Positions 19,238 through 27,945 of a stretch of 64,000 nt of DNA are shown here, in pieces. Below the pieces are notes generated by a model. That model was not told where the DNA came from, did no database searches, and saw only the letters and a list, made by a program, of their open reading frames with translations. Both the position numbers and the translations under genes were made by a program. Source of the stretch: Thioalkalivibrio thiocyanoxidans ARh2 (GTDB taxonomy: Bacteria > Pseudomonadota > Gammaproteobacteria > Ectothiorhodospirales > Ectothiorhodospiraceae); the NCBI RefSeq assembly GCF_000385215.1, contig NZ_ARQK01000061.1:116652-180651 (forward strand), in the 5' to 3' direction. How positions within the stretch are numbered: the first letter of the stretch is position 1; the number at the start of each line of letters is the position of its first letter.

Positions 19238-19924
19238 ATGGCCAAATCCCAGGAACCCTCCGCACCCATCCAGTACCGCTCCACCGGGCGTCCCCCGCGC
19301 TATCTGATCGTCCTGCTGGTGCTGGCGGTCATCTGGGCGGCCTTCTGGGGCGTGGTGATGCTGCAGTCCGGCGAACCGGAACCCGTGACCCTGAGCGAGC
19401 AGGAGCAGGTGGAGCTCGAGGCCAAGCTGCAGGCGATCTCCGCACCCGACGCGCCACGCCCCGATCAGGCCCCCGGCGAACCGATCATCGACCTCGAGGC
19501 GGAAGCCGAGCCACTGATCCCCGAACTCTATGAAGAGACTGACGAGGCGCGGATCGTCCAGTTCAGCGAGCGCGAGCTGAATGCCCTGATCGCGCGCGAT
19601 CCGGACCTGGCCGGCCGGGTGGCGGTCCGCCTGACACCGGGGCAGGTGAGCACGCGCGTGCGCATCGACGTGCCGGCGGATGTGCCGCTGATGGGCGGGC
19701 GTGTGCTGAACGTGCGCTCCGGTGTGCGCTTCGAGACCGAAGGCGAGGAACTGCGAGCTCGGCTCGTCGGTGTGTCCGTCGCCGGCATCCCCCTGCCGGA
19801 TGCGTGGCTGGGCGGCCTGAAAGACGAGGACCTGCTGGCGCTGGAGCCCTTCCAGCACCTGCGCGCGGGGATCGAGAGCATCGATGTGCGCGAAGGGGAG
19901 CTGGCCCTGCATCTCGCACGCTAG
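19238..19924 (+). CDS. Membrane-anchored protein of unknown function
   Basis: A 228-residue protein with a short cytoplasmic N-terminus and one membrane segment (about residues 22-43, LIVLLVLAVIWAAFWGVVML). An acidic, proline-rich linker (about 45-105) leads to an extracytoplasmic domain (about 110-225) with FSERELNALIARDPDLAGRV and RVLNVRSGVRFETEGEELRAR. The domain loosely resembles the YpmS/DUF2140 fold type, but I would not assign a function from this. It lies 84 bases downstream of flgL on the same strand, with no terminator visible between, so it may be read with flgKL. Confidence 0.75.
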   Translation: MAKSQEPSAPIQYRSTGRPPRYLIVLLVLAVIWAAFWGVVMLQSGEPEPVTLSEQEQVELEAKLQAISAPDAPRPDQAPGEPIIDLEAEAEPLIPELYEETDEARIVQFSERELNALIARDPDLAGRVAVRLTPGQVSTRVRIDVPADVPLMGGRVLNVRSGVRFETEGEELRARLVGVSVAGIPLPDAWLGGLKDEDLLALEPFQHLRAGIESIDVREGELALHLAR

Positions 19925-19942
19925 CCAGCTCCTGTAGATCGA

Positions 19943-20674
19943 CTACGGGTCGACGCGCAGCGTCTCGCCCCCCAGCGCTTCCACCTTGGCGCGCACGGTG
20001 ACGGACACCGTGGAGGTCCCGGCCTCCAGTGCGGGCTGGCTGGCGGATTCGTCCATCGCACGCATGGCCATCATCGGCTGTGGGCGGTCATAGCCGCTGT
20101 CGACGAGTTCGACTTCCACCGGGCGCAGGTGGGTCGCCCCCAGTGAGCGTGCGATCGCGCGTGCCTGTTCCTTCCAGTCCTCCATGGCAGCCTCGAGCAA
20201 CGCCTCACGGTGCTCCTGTTGTTTCTCGCGGCTGAGCGAGAAGCGGATCTGGCCCACGGTCAGCTCGTCTCCCTGCAGGGCGCCCACCAGTTCGGTGAGA
20301 TCCTCGAAGCCACTGCTGGTTAGTTCCAGGGTCTGCTGGACCTGCCAGGCCCTGATTTGACCGGGTTCGTCCCGATCGTGGATAGCTTGTGTTGTGTAGC
20401 TTCGGGTCGAGGCCTCGACGTTGTCATACCCCTCCGCTCGGGCCAGGGCCTGTTCCATGCGGCGATTCACCGTGGCCGCGGCGTCGCGCGCGTCCGGGGC
20501 ACGGGCCTGGGCCTGCATCTGGACCGTCATGCGGTCATTCTCCACCTCCCGCTCGGCATGGCCGGAGAGCGTCAGCGTGGTGCTGCCATCGGCGGTGGCG
20601 AGGGCCGGGAGCAGCAGCATGGTGCCCAGCCAGAGGCATGCGAAAAGGGGCCTGAGGGGCAGCGTGCGGCTCAT
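19943..20674 (-). CDS. SIMPL-domain (DUF541) periplasmic protein
   Basis: A 243-residue exported protein. It has a signal peptide (FACLWLGTMLLLPALATA) followed by a SIMPL/DUF541 domain over most of the mature chain (TLTLSGHAEREVENDRMTV, YTTQAIHD, and VSVTVRAKVEAL at the end). SIMPL proteins such as YggE/BP26 are periplasmic and linked to stress tolerance, but their biochemistry is unclear. ATG 20674 is chosen because it begins the signal peptide. It lies 20 bases after egtB on the same strand, so an egtC-egtB-SIMPL transcript is likely. Confidence 0.88.
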   Translation of the reverse strand: MSRTLPLRPLFACLWLGTMLLLPALATADGSTTLTLSGHAEREVENDRMTVQMQAQARAPDARDAAATVNRRMEQALARAEGYDNVEASTRSYTTQAIHDRDEPGQIRAWQVQQTLELTSSGFEDLTELVGALQGDELTVGQIRFSLSREKQQEHREALLEAAMEDWKEQARAIARSLGATHLRPVEVELVDSGYDRPQPMMAMRAMDESASQPALEAGTSTVSVTVRAKVEALGGETLRVDP

Positions 20675-20694
20675 GGGAGGATATCCTCTGGGGG

Positions 20695-21897
20695 TCAGGG
20701 TTCCATCGTACGTGCGAGGCGCACGCCGGCAAAGACATGGCGTTTCTCCGGGGTGAAGAAATTGCGCATGCTCGGGCGTTTCAGCAGCGGGTCGCTCCAG
20801 TCGCTGCCGCCGCGCAGGACGTAATGCCGGCCGTCGAACCACGGGGCCGAGTATTCGTCATAGGGGAACGGCCGGAATCCGGGATAGGGTGCGAACGGGT
20901 TTTCGCACCATTCCCAGACCCGGCCGGTGCCTCGCAGCGCTCCCTCGCGCTGGGCATGTTCCCATTCGTGTTCGTGGGGCAGCCGGGCGCCGGCCCAGTG
21001 TGCGAAGGCCTCGGCCTCGAAGCGGGAGATGCCCACCACCGGGGCATCGGCGTTGCGCTGAACCGTGCCTTCCGGCAGAACCTGCAGGTCAATGTCGGTC
21101 CCGGACTCCCGCCACCCGAGCGGGGCCTGGATGTCGTGTGCGCTGCGCCAGTCCCACCCCTCGCGGCTCCATAGTTCGGGACGCCGATAGCCGTCCTCCT
21201 GTATGAAGGCCTGCCATTCCCCGTTGGTGACGGGATCGCGCCGGATGGCAAAGGGGGTGAGTTCCTTCCCGTGAACGCCCTGTTCGTTGTCGAACGCCAG
21301 TACGTCGTCGCTGCCGACCATGGTCTGCACGACATCCCATTCGAGCCAGGTCTGCGAGGGGGGCTCGGGGTCCTGTCGGCGGGGTTCCGAGTGGGCAGGG
21401 TCGGGCCCCTGAAGACCGGCAAACCAGCGCACCTGGGCCAGGGACTCCAGGTGCATCGCGTGGTGCTGGGCGAGGAACCCGGTCAGGTATTCGCCGGCCA
21501 TCAGCGGGTGGTCGAGGATGTCAGCGTGGCGGACGAGCCAATCGCGATGCCGGGACTGGCGTTCACGTCCCCATCGGATGAGTCGATCGGGGGCGGGCAG
21601 GCGTCCGCCCCGGCGCCATTTGGGGCTGATTTCCGGGAAATAGAGGTCGTGCCAGTCCCTCGGGCGGGGCGGCGCGAGCCCCAGGATGCGTTCGCGCAGC
21701 CAGACGGCCTCGATGAAGCAGCAGTGGGCGTAGTGCCAGCCGATCGGGCTGAGGTCTGGATGGTACTGGTTGCGCCACATGCAGGCCGGCACGGCCTCCA
21801 GCGCCTGATTCAGGCGCTCGTGCTGGCGGGCGAGGGCATCCAGCAGGCCGGGGGAGGAGACGGGCCTGGCCGGCGGCTTGAAGTCCGGGGTGCTCAT
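20695..21897 (-). CDS. egtB: Ergothioneine biosynthesis sulfoxide synthase EgtB
   Basis: A 400-residue non-heme iron enzyme that joins trimethylhistidine (hercynine) to a cysteine thiol donor using O2. The N-terminal DinB-type domain has the iron ligands of the HX3HXE motif (His145, His149, Glu151) and the upstream His55 in GWHYAH. The C-terminal half is an FGE-sulfatase fold (TPFAIRRDPVTNGEWQAF, ISRFEAEAFAHWAGARLPHE, YVLRGGSDWSDPLL). There is no C-terminal methyltransferase, which argues against OvoA. With egtC next door, gamma-glutamylcysteine is the likelier thiol donor (inference). Confidence 0.92.
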   Translation of the reverse strand: MSTPDFKPPARPVSSPGLLDALARQHERLNQALEAVPACMWRNQYHPDLSPIGWHYAHCCFIEAVWLRERILGLAPPRPRDWHDLYFPEISPKWRRGGRLPAPDRLIRWGRERQSRHRDWLVRHADILDHPLMAGEYLTGFLAQHHAMHLESLAQVRWFAGLQGPDPAHSEPRRQDPEPPSQTWLEWDVVQTMVGSDDVLAFDNEQGVHGKELTPFAIRRDPVTNGEWQAFIQEDGYRRPELWSREGWDWRSAHDIQAPLGWRESGTDIDLQVLPEGTVQRNADAPVVGISRFEAEAFAHWAGARLPHEHEWEHAQREGALRGTGRVWEWCENPFAPYPGFRPFPYDEYSAPWFDGRHYVLRGGSDWSDPLLKRPSMRNFFTPEKRHVFAGVRLARTMEP

Positions 21898-21911
21898 ACC
21901 GAGTGGAGCGA

Positions 21912-22694
21912 CTAAAGCGCGAGGAGTTCCGGGGGTTCGTCAGGGTCCAGGATCAGGATATGTCCCGAAGGAACGGGGCGCCACCGCTCGCGGTCTGTCA
22001 GCGGCTCCGAGGCGACGACGACCGAGTCCTCGGGAAAATCGTCATCATCGGAAGTGTAGTAGAGGCTGGGACAGGGGCTGTTGATCGCATGGCGGCTGGC
22101 GACCAGTCGGCGCCCGTCGGACAGCAGTACGTTCAACAGGGCCATGTCCTCGCCCAGCCAGGTCTCGAGCGTCGAGAAGGCCTCGCCCAGGGCGCCTTCC
22201 AGCGTGGCGTTCTCGTCGTCCGCGAGGAACTGGCGGATCAGGGCGAACAGGTATTCGGAATCCGTGGTGCCCTGGATACCCGCCTCGATCTCGGGCGTCA
22301 GCAGGTTCTCGACCTGGCGGCGGATCCGGGGCCTGAAGCCGCCAATGAGCCCATTGTGACTGTAGAGCAAACCGTCCATGCAGAAAGGCTGGGCATTGAC
22401 CGTGTCGCCCCCGAACCCGGGGGTTGCGCTGCGAATGGCGGAGATCCAGAGAGGCTCTTCGAGCGTATCCGCGAGCGTTTGCAGGTTCGGGTCCTGCCAC
22501 AGGGGATCGGCGCGGCGATAGCAACGCGCGGTGCCGTCCTCACTGAACCAGCCGAACCCGAACCCATCCGCATTGACCCGGGCGTAGACCAGCTCCTGCG
22601 GGGCAATTGCCTGCTCGATCAGATTGTGCGGCGGGTCCAGCAGTACCCGCCTGAGTGCCAGTGGCGGGCCGAGATAGGCTAGATGGCGACACAT
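21912..22694 (-). CDS. egtC: Class II glutamine amidotransferase EgtC
   Basis: A 260-residue Ntn hydrolase. The predicted N-terminal nucleophile is Cys2 (MCRHLAYLGPP), exposed after removal of Met1. Other family features are NADGFGFGWFSEDG, SHNGLIGGF and GTTDSEYLFALI. In ergothioneine synthesis EgtC removes the glutamate from the gamma-glutamyl-hercynylcysteine sulfoxide made by EgtB. egtB starts 14 bases downstream. The context makes EgtC more likely than the generic YafJ-type amidotransferase it otherwise resembles. Confidence 0.9.
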   Translation of the reverse strand: MCRHLAYLGPPLALRRVLLDPPHNLIEQAIAPQELVYARVNADGFGFGWFSEDGTARCYRRADPLWQDPNLQTLADTLEEPLWISAIRSATPGFGGDTVNAQPFCMDGLLYSHNGLIGGFRPRIRRQVENLLTPEIEAGIQGTTDSEYLFALIRQFLADDENATLEGALGEAFSTLETWLGEDMALLNVLLSDGRRLVASRHAINSPCPSLYYTSDDDDFPEDSVVVASEPLTDRERWRPVPSGHILILDPDEPPELLAL

Positions 22695-22760
22695 TGGCGC
22701 GGACTCGCGGTTGGGAGGTCGGGAGTTTCATGGTAGCGTGCCGGGAACCCCGAAGCACGG

Positions 22761-23795
22761 ATGGTGCCAATGAAGCCCGAGAGTCCCGCCATGCCGCTCC
22801 CGGAGCGCTATACCCGCCATGTGGTGCAGGTGCGCGACCCCCATGCGGAGCTGGTAGCGGACTTTCGTGAGGGCATGCTGGAGGCACCGCGCTGGCTACC
22901 TCCAAAGTACTTCTACGATGCCCGTGGCTCGCAGCTGTTCGATGCCATTTGCGACACACCGGAGTATTACCCCACTCGCCTGGAATCGGCCCTGCTGGAG
23001 TCCCGAGCGAGCGAGATCGTCGAGACCTCGGGTGCCCACACGCTGATCGAGCTTGGCAGCGGGACCTCGCGCAAGACCGAGTACCTGCTCGCGGCGCTGA
23101 ACGAGCGGGTCGACGACCCGTATTACGTCGCCAACGATGTCTGTGGCGAGATCCTCGACGAGGCGGCCGAGCGCCTGCTGAAACGATTCCCCACGCTCGT
23201 GATCGAGGCCCTGTGTGGCGACTATCTCGCCGCACTTTCGGCCCTGTCCACGCTGGACCCCGGCCCGAGTGCCCCGCGCCTGTTCACCTTTCTCGGCGGC
23301 AGCCTGGGGAATTTCGAGGACACCGAGGCGATCGACTTGCTGTCGCAGATTCGCGCCGCCATGGGCCCGGAGGATCGGCTCCTGCTCGGGCTGGACCGGG
23401 TAAAGGCCACTCCCGTGATGGAAGCGGCCTACAACGACGCGGCCGGTGTGACGGCGGCGTTCAACCTGAACCTGCTGTCCGTCCTCAATCGCGAGCTGGG
23501 GGCCGACTTCGATCCCGACGGTTTCTACCATCGCGCGCCGTTCGTCGAGGCTCACTCCCGTATCGAGATGCACCTGGTCGCCGACGGTGATCAGACCGTC
23601 CAGGTCTCCGAACCCGCGACGACCCTGCAGTTCGCCGACGGCGAGGCCATTCGCACCGAGATCTCGCGCAAGTTTACCCGCCCGATGGTCCAGCAACTGC
23701 TGGCCGGTGCCGGACTGTCGCAGGTGGCGGAGTGGTCAGCCCCGGAGGAGGCGTACAGCCTGTTCCTGCTGGCGCCGGGGAGCGCGCAGGCGTGA
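22761..23795 (+). CDS. egtD: L-histidine N-alpha-methyltransferase EgtD
   Basis: A 344-residue S-adenosylmethionine enzyme that trimethylates histidine to hercynine, the first committed step of ergothioneine synthesis. Family features: PPKYFYDARGSQLFDAICDT, EYYPTRLE, LIELGSGTSRKTEYLL (SAM-binding), FTFLGGSLGNF and LLGLDRVK. Starts at 22761, 22770 and 22791 are all possible; none has a strong ribosome site. It is divergent from egtC-egtB, with 66 bases between. Its stop overlaps the sixA GTG start (GTGA). Confidence 0.94.
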   Translation: MVPMKPESPAMPLPERYTRHVVQVRDPHAELVADFREGMLEAPRWLPPKYFYDARGSQLFDAICDTPEYYPTRLESALLESRASEIVETSGAHTLIELGSGTSRKTEYLLAALNERVDDPYYVANDVCGEILDEAAERLLKRFPTLVIEALCGDYLAALSALSTLDPGPSAPRLFTFLGGSLGNFEDTEAIDLLSQIRAAMGPEDRLLLGLDRVKATPVMEAAYNDAAGVTAAFNLNLLSVLNRELGADFDPDGFYHRAPFVEAHSRIEMHLVADGDQTVQVSEPATTLQFADGEAIRTEISRKFTRPMVQQLLAGAGLSQVAEWSAPEEAYSLFLLAPGSAQA

Positions 23796-24304
23796 GCCGG
23801 AGTCCGCGTCTCGTACTGGTCCGCCATGCCCAGGCGGGCGACGCGGGGGAGTGGGACGGGGCCGACCGGGACCGGCCGCTGAGCGAGGCCGGCCAGGTGA
23901 GCGCCCGGCGCATGGCGGCCGCGCTGACCCACTTGCTTCCCGGCCATCTGGAACTGCTGACCAGCCCCTACCTGCGCGCCCGTCAGACGGCGGCGCCCAT
24001 CGCCGAGGCACTGGACGTCCCGGTACGCCAGAAGAAATGGCTGGCACCCGGACAGGTGGCCGGTGTGGAACTGGAGGCCCTGGCGGCCCGCCTGCCGGCC
24101 GACGGCAGTCTGGTGGTGGTCGGCCATGAGCCGGACCTGTCCTCGCTGGCGGGGCGCCTGATGGGCTGTCCGTCGGGGGCTGCCGGGGTGCATATGGGCA
24201 AGGGTTCGGTCTGCGCCCTGGGAGGCGGTCTGCCCGGTCCGATGGAATTGCTCTGGCTGTTGCCCCGCCGGGTGCTGGAGGATCTCGCGGGAGAGCACGG
24301 GTAG
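23792..24304 (+). CDS. sixA: SixA-type phosphohistidine phosphatase
   Basis: A 170-residue member of the histidine phosphatase superfamily with the N-terminal catalytic RHAQAGDA (RHG-type) motif and the second catalytic His in VVVGHEPDLS. SixA dephosphorylates phosphohistidine, classically on ArcB and the nitrogen PTS. The GTG at 23792 overlaps the egtD stop by 4 bases and gives the normal SixA length. ppx follows with no gap. The actual substrate here is unknown. Confidence 0.88.
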   Translation: MSRSPRLVLVRHAQAGDAGEWDGADRDRPLSEAGQVSARRMAAALTHLLPGHLELLTSPYLRARQTAAPIAEALDVPVRQKKWLAPGQVAGVELEALAARLPADGSLVVVGHEPDLSSLAGRLMGCPSGAAGVHMGKGSVCALGGGLPGPMELLWLLPRRVLEDLAGEHG

Positions 24305-25804
24305 ATGGGCATGGAGGGGCAGGGCGAGACCGTCGCGGCGGTCGATCTGGGGTCCAACAGTTTCCACATGATCGTGGCCCGACGTCACGGCCGTGAGGTC
24401 CTGAAGATGGACCGCTTGAAGGAAACGGTACGACTGGCCAGCGGTCTGGATGCCCGCGGTCGCCTGGATGCGACGGTCGAACGCCGGGCGCTGGACTGCC
24501 TGGAGCGTTTCGGCCAGCGGCTGCGCCAGCTACGCCAGGGCAGTGTGCGTGTCGTGGGCACCAATACCCTGCGCCAGATGGCTGACAGTCACCGTTTTCT
24601 GGCCGCCGCGGAGCAGGCCCTGGGGCATCCGGTGGAGATCATCGCCGGGCGCGAGGAGGCGCGGCTGATCTATCTGGGGGTGGCTCATACGGTCGCCGAT
24701 GACGCAGGGCGGCGACTGGTGATGGACATCGGCGGCGGCAGCACCGAATTCATTATTGGCGAGCGCTTCCAGCCCATGCTCGCCGAGAGCCTGGAAATGG
24801 GCTGTGTGACCTTCACCCGCAGGCACTTCGCCGACGGCCGCCTGACGCCCCGGGCGTTTGCCGCCGCCGAGCTGCATGCCGGCCAGGAGCTGCAGCCGAT
24901 CGCCGCCACGTACCGCGAGGCCGGGTGGGATCAGGCACTGGGGGCTTCGGGGACCATTCTGGCGCTGGATCGTATCGTCCGCGAGACGGGTATCGACGAG
25001 GCACCGGGCATGACGCTGGAGGCGCTGCGTACCCTGCGCGAACGCATGGTCGAGGCTCGGCGCCTGAACAAACTGGAGCTGCCGGGGCTGACCGAAGACC
25101 GGGTGCCGGTGATCGCCGGCGGGCTGGCGGTGCTGATCGGGGCGTTCGAGGCGCTGGGGATCGAGCGGCTGTATCCCTCCGATGGTGCGTTGCGGGAGGG
25201 GGTGATCCACGATCTGCTGGGCCGTTTCCGGCACGAGGATGTACGTGGCCTGACGATTCACAACCTCCGGCGACGGTTCGCCGTGGACGAGGCCCAGGCG
25301 GCGCGGGTACAGGCGATGGCCGCGCGCCTGCTGGGCGCGGTCCGGGCCCGCTGGGGCCTGGACGAGGCCGACGGCGAGCGTCTGGACTGGGCGGCCGAGC
25401 TGCACGAGGTGGGGCTGGCGCTCGCGCACAGCAAGTACCACAAGCATGGTGAATACATCCTCAACTGGGCCGATCTGCCGGGTTTCTCGCAGCCCGAGCA
25501 GCACGAACTGGCGCTGCTGGTGCGCCTGCACCGGCGGGCCTTCAAACCGAAGCTGCTCAGTGACGTACGACAGGCCCGAGTCGAGCCGCTGCTGCGGCTG
25601 GCCAGTCTGTTGCGGCTGGCGGTGCTGCTGCATCGCTCGCGCGCACCGGAGCCCCCGCCGCTGGAGCGGATCGAGGCGCGCGAGCGCGGGCTGGTGCTGG
25701 GCTTTGCCGCGGGCTGGCTGGATGCGCATCCGCTGACGCGGGCGGATCTGGAGGAGGAGGCCGGGCAGTGGGCGCGCCACGACCTGGAGCTGGTCTTCAG
25801 CTAG
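24305..25804 (+). CDS. ppx: Exopolyphosphatase (Ppx/GppA family)
   Basis: A 499-residue enzyme that releases phosphate from polyphosphate ends, or (GppA type) hydrolyses pppGpp. Two ASKHA ATPase-like lobes are seen: the phosphate-1 motif AVDLGSNSFHMIVAR near the N-terminus and VMDIGGGSTEFI (phosphate-2). The C-terminal HD-like half has LHEVGLALAHSKYHKHGEYI. The ATG follows the sixA stop directly. The 3' end overlaps the ppk 3' end convergently by 8 bases. The neighbouring ppk favours exopolyphosphatase as its role. Confidence 0.94.
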   Translation: MGMEGQGETVAAVDLGSNSFHMIVARRHGREVLKMDRLKETVRLASGLDARGRLDATVERRALDCLERFGQRLRQLRQGSVRVVGTNTLRQMADSHRFLAAAEQALGHPVEIIAGREEARLIYLGVAHTVADDAGRRLVMDIGGGSTEFIIGERFQPMLAESLEMGCVTFTRRHFADGRLTPRAFAAAELHAGQELQPIAATYREAGWDQALGASGTILALDRIVRETGIDEAPGMTLEALRTLRERMVEARRLNKLELPGLTEDRVPVIAGGLAVLIGAFEALGIERLYPSDGALREGVIHDLLGRFRHEDVRGLTIHNLRRRFAVDEAQAARVQAMAARLLGAVRARWGLDEADGERLDWAAELHEVGLALAHSKYHKHGEYILNWADLPGFSQPEQHELALLVRLHRRAFKPKLLSDVRQARVEPLLRLASLLRLAVLLHRSRAPEPPPLERIEARERGLVLGFAAGWLDAHPLTRADLEEEAGQWARHDLELVFS

Positions 25805-27869
25805 CGAGCGTCTTGAGCAACTGCTGCTGCGCGGAATGGGGAGGCTCGTCCGCCGGTGGTTCAACCCGCCGGTAGCTTCCGTCGGCCTGCAGGGCCCACG
25901 CGCTGGTGGTATCCCGCAGGTAGTTGAACAGCGACTCCTCGGCGACGCGGTCGCGCATCGCGGGATCGCGGATCGGAAAGGCGACCTCGACCCGGCGAAA
26001 GAAGTTGCGGGGCATCCAGTCCGCGCTGGACAGGTACACCTCGGGCTCGCCCCCGTTCTCGAAATAGAACACCCGCGAGTGCTCCAGAAAGCGGCCGAGG
26101 ACCGAGCGCACCTCGATGTTCTCGGAGATCTCCGGCACGCCCGGGCGCAGGCTGCAGATGCCGCGCACGATCAGTTGAATTTTCACGCCGGCCTGGGAGG
26201 CGCGATAAAGCGCCTGGATGATGCCGGCCTCGTTCAGCGAGTTCATGCGCGCGACGATCCGCGCCGGACGGCCTTCGCGCGCGTTATCGGCCTCGCGCTC
26301 GATCTTCTCGCACATCGCGTCGTGCAGGCGGAAGGGCGCCTGGATCAGCTCGCGCAGGCGCTCCACCTTGCCCAGGCCCGTGAGCTGCTGAAACACGCGA
26401 TGCACGTCCTCGGTGAGGACCGGATCCGCCGTCAGCAGGCCGTAGTCCGTATAGGCCTTGGCGGTGCCCGAGTGGTAGTTGCCCGTGCCCAGGTGGGCGT
26501 AGCGGACGAGCCTGTCGCCGTTACGGCGCACCACCAGGGCGAGCTTTGCGTGGGTCTTGTAGCCGACCACGCCATAGGTCACATGCACGCCCGCATCCTG
26601 CATGCGGTTGGCCAGCTCGATATTGTCCGCCTCGTCAAAGCGGGCGCGCAGCTCGATCACGACGGTCACTTCCTTGCCCGACTGCGCGGCCTCGATCAGG
26701 GTCTCCACCAGCGGCGACTGGGTCCCCGTGCGATAAAGCGTCTGCTTGATTGCCAGCACGCGCGGGTCGCTGGCGGCCTGGCGCAGCAAATCCACCACCG
26801 GCATGAACGACTGGTAGGGGTGGTGCAGCAGCAGGTCCTGCTCGCGGATGGACGCGAAGATGCTTTCACCGCTGGCGTCCGTGCGCGGCAGGGCGGGGAT
26901 GAACGGAGGAAACTTGAGATCGGGCCGGTCGACCAGGTCGTACACCGCCATCATGCGGTTAAGGTTAACCAGGCCGGTGACCTGGTAGAGGTCGTCCGCC
27001 TCCAGACGGAACTCCTGCAGCAGGAACTGCGCCACTTCCTCCGGGCAGTTGTCCGCGACCTCCAGGCGGACAGCGGCGCCGTAGTTGCGGCTCGGCAGTT
27101 CGCCCTCCAGTGCGTTCAGGAGGTCGTCGATCTCCTCCTCCTGCACGAACAGGTCGGAGTTGCGCGTCAGCCGGAACTGGTAGCAGCCGGTGACCTTCAT
27201 GCCCTTGAACAGCTCGCCGACGTGGGCGTGCAGGATGGACGACAGCAGCACGAAATCGGAATCGCCGCTGGCCACCTCGCGTGGCAGGGGTACCAGACGC
27301 GGGAGTGAACGCGGCGCCTGCACCACCGCGCGCCCGGATTCCCGTCCGAATGCGTCCTTGCCCTTGAGCGTGACGATGAAGTTCAGGCTCTTGTTCAGGA
27401 TACGCGGGAACGGGTGTGCGGGATCGAGCCCGATCGGGCTCAGGACCGGCTGTAGCTGCTCGTGGAAGAACTGGCGCACCCAGGCTCTTTGTTCGTCGCT
27501 CCAGTGCGAGCGCCGCACGAAATGGATGCCTTCCTCCGCCAGTGCCGGGATCAGTTCGTCGTTGAGCGTGCGGTACTGATCATCGACCAGGGCGTGAGCA
27601 CGGGGGGCGATCTGGCGCAGCTGTTCCGCCGCGGAAAGGCCGTCCGGTCCGGGTGTCTGGACGTTCAGGTCGATCTGCTGGCGCAGGGACCCCACGCGAA
27701 CCTCGAAGAACTCGTCGAGGTTGGTGGAGGAGATGCTCAGGTAGCGCAACCGCTCCAGTAGCGGGAAACCCGGGTCGCGCGCCAGTTCCAGCACGCGCCG
27801 GTTGAACTCCAGCAGTGAAAGCTCGCGGTTGAGGAAGAGATCGGTATCGGTCACGTCGGCATCCGGCAC
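25797..27869 (-). CDS. ppk: Polyphosphate kinase 1
   Basis: A 690-residue enzyme that reversibly builds polyphosphate from ATP. It has the PPK N-terminal helical domain (FLNRELSLLEFNRRVLELA), the head domain, and two phospholipase-D-like C-terminal domains. His440 in GYKTHAKLALV corresponds to the phosphorylated His of other PPK1 enzymes; RYAHLGTGNYH and IYLSSADWM-like YLSSADWMPRNFFRR are also family signatures. The start is a GTG at 27869 with GGAG six bases upstream; that ribosome site lies inside a perfect hairpin (27874-27902). It follows argF on the same strand after 76 bases and is convergent with ppx. Confidence 0.96.
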   Translation of the reverse strand: MPDADVTDTDLFLNRELSLLEFNRRVLELARDPGFPLLERLRYLSISSTNLDEFFEVRVGSLRQQIDLNVQTPGPDGLSAAEQLRQIAPRAHALVDDQYRTLNDELIPALAEEGIHFVRRSHWSDEQRAWVRQFFHEQLQPVLSPIGLDPAHPFPRILNKSLNFIVTLKGKDAFGRESGRAVVQAPRSLPRLVPLPREVASGDSDFVLLSSILHAHVGELFKGMKVTGCYQFRLTRNSDLFVQEEEIDDLLNALEGELPSRNYGAAVRLEVADNCPEEVAQFLLQEFRLEADDLYQVTGLVNLNRMMAVYDLVDRPDLKFPPFIPALPRTDASGESIFASIREQDLLLHHPYQSFMPVVDLLRQAASDPRVLAIKQTLYRTGTQSPLVETLIEAAQSGKEVTVVIELRARFDEADNIELANRMQDAGVHVTYGVVGYKTHAKLALVVRRNGDRLVRYAHLGTGNYHSGTAKAYTDYGLLTADPVLTEDVHRVFQQLTGLGKVERLRELIQAPFRLHDAMCEKIEREADNAREGRPARIVARMNSLNEAGIIQALYRASQAGVKIQLIVRGICSLRPGVPEISENIEVRSVLGRFLEHSRVFYFENGGEPEVYLSSADWMPRNFFRRVEVAFPIRDPAMRDRVAEESLFNYLRDTTSAWALQADGSYRRVEPPADEPPHSAQQQLLKTLAS

Positions 27870-27873
27870 GAAC

Positions 27874-27902
27874 GACTCCGGCCAGAGTGGGGAGCCGGAG
27901 TC
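27874..27902 (-). promoter_or_regulatory. Hairpin covering the ppk ribosome binding site
   Basis: Perfect 9-bp inverted repeat GACTCCGGC (27874-27882) and GCCGGAGTC (27894-27902) with an 11-base loop. On the minus strand the 3' arm contains the ppk GGAG (27879-27876), so folding would hide it. There is no T-run on the minus strand, which argues against a plain argF terminator. Confidence 0.55.
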
Positions 27903-27945
27903 TTTGCGGACATTATGTCAGTTCCGTGACCGGTCCGGCTCTGGA

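Noticed and set aside
27905..27930. TGTCA and GTGAC near ppk as a possible PhoB box
   Set aside because: The two elements face opposite ways and are not at 11-base direct spacing, unlike the three clear boxes in this window.
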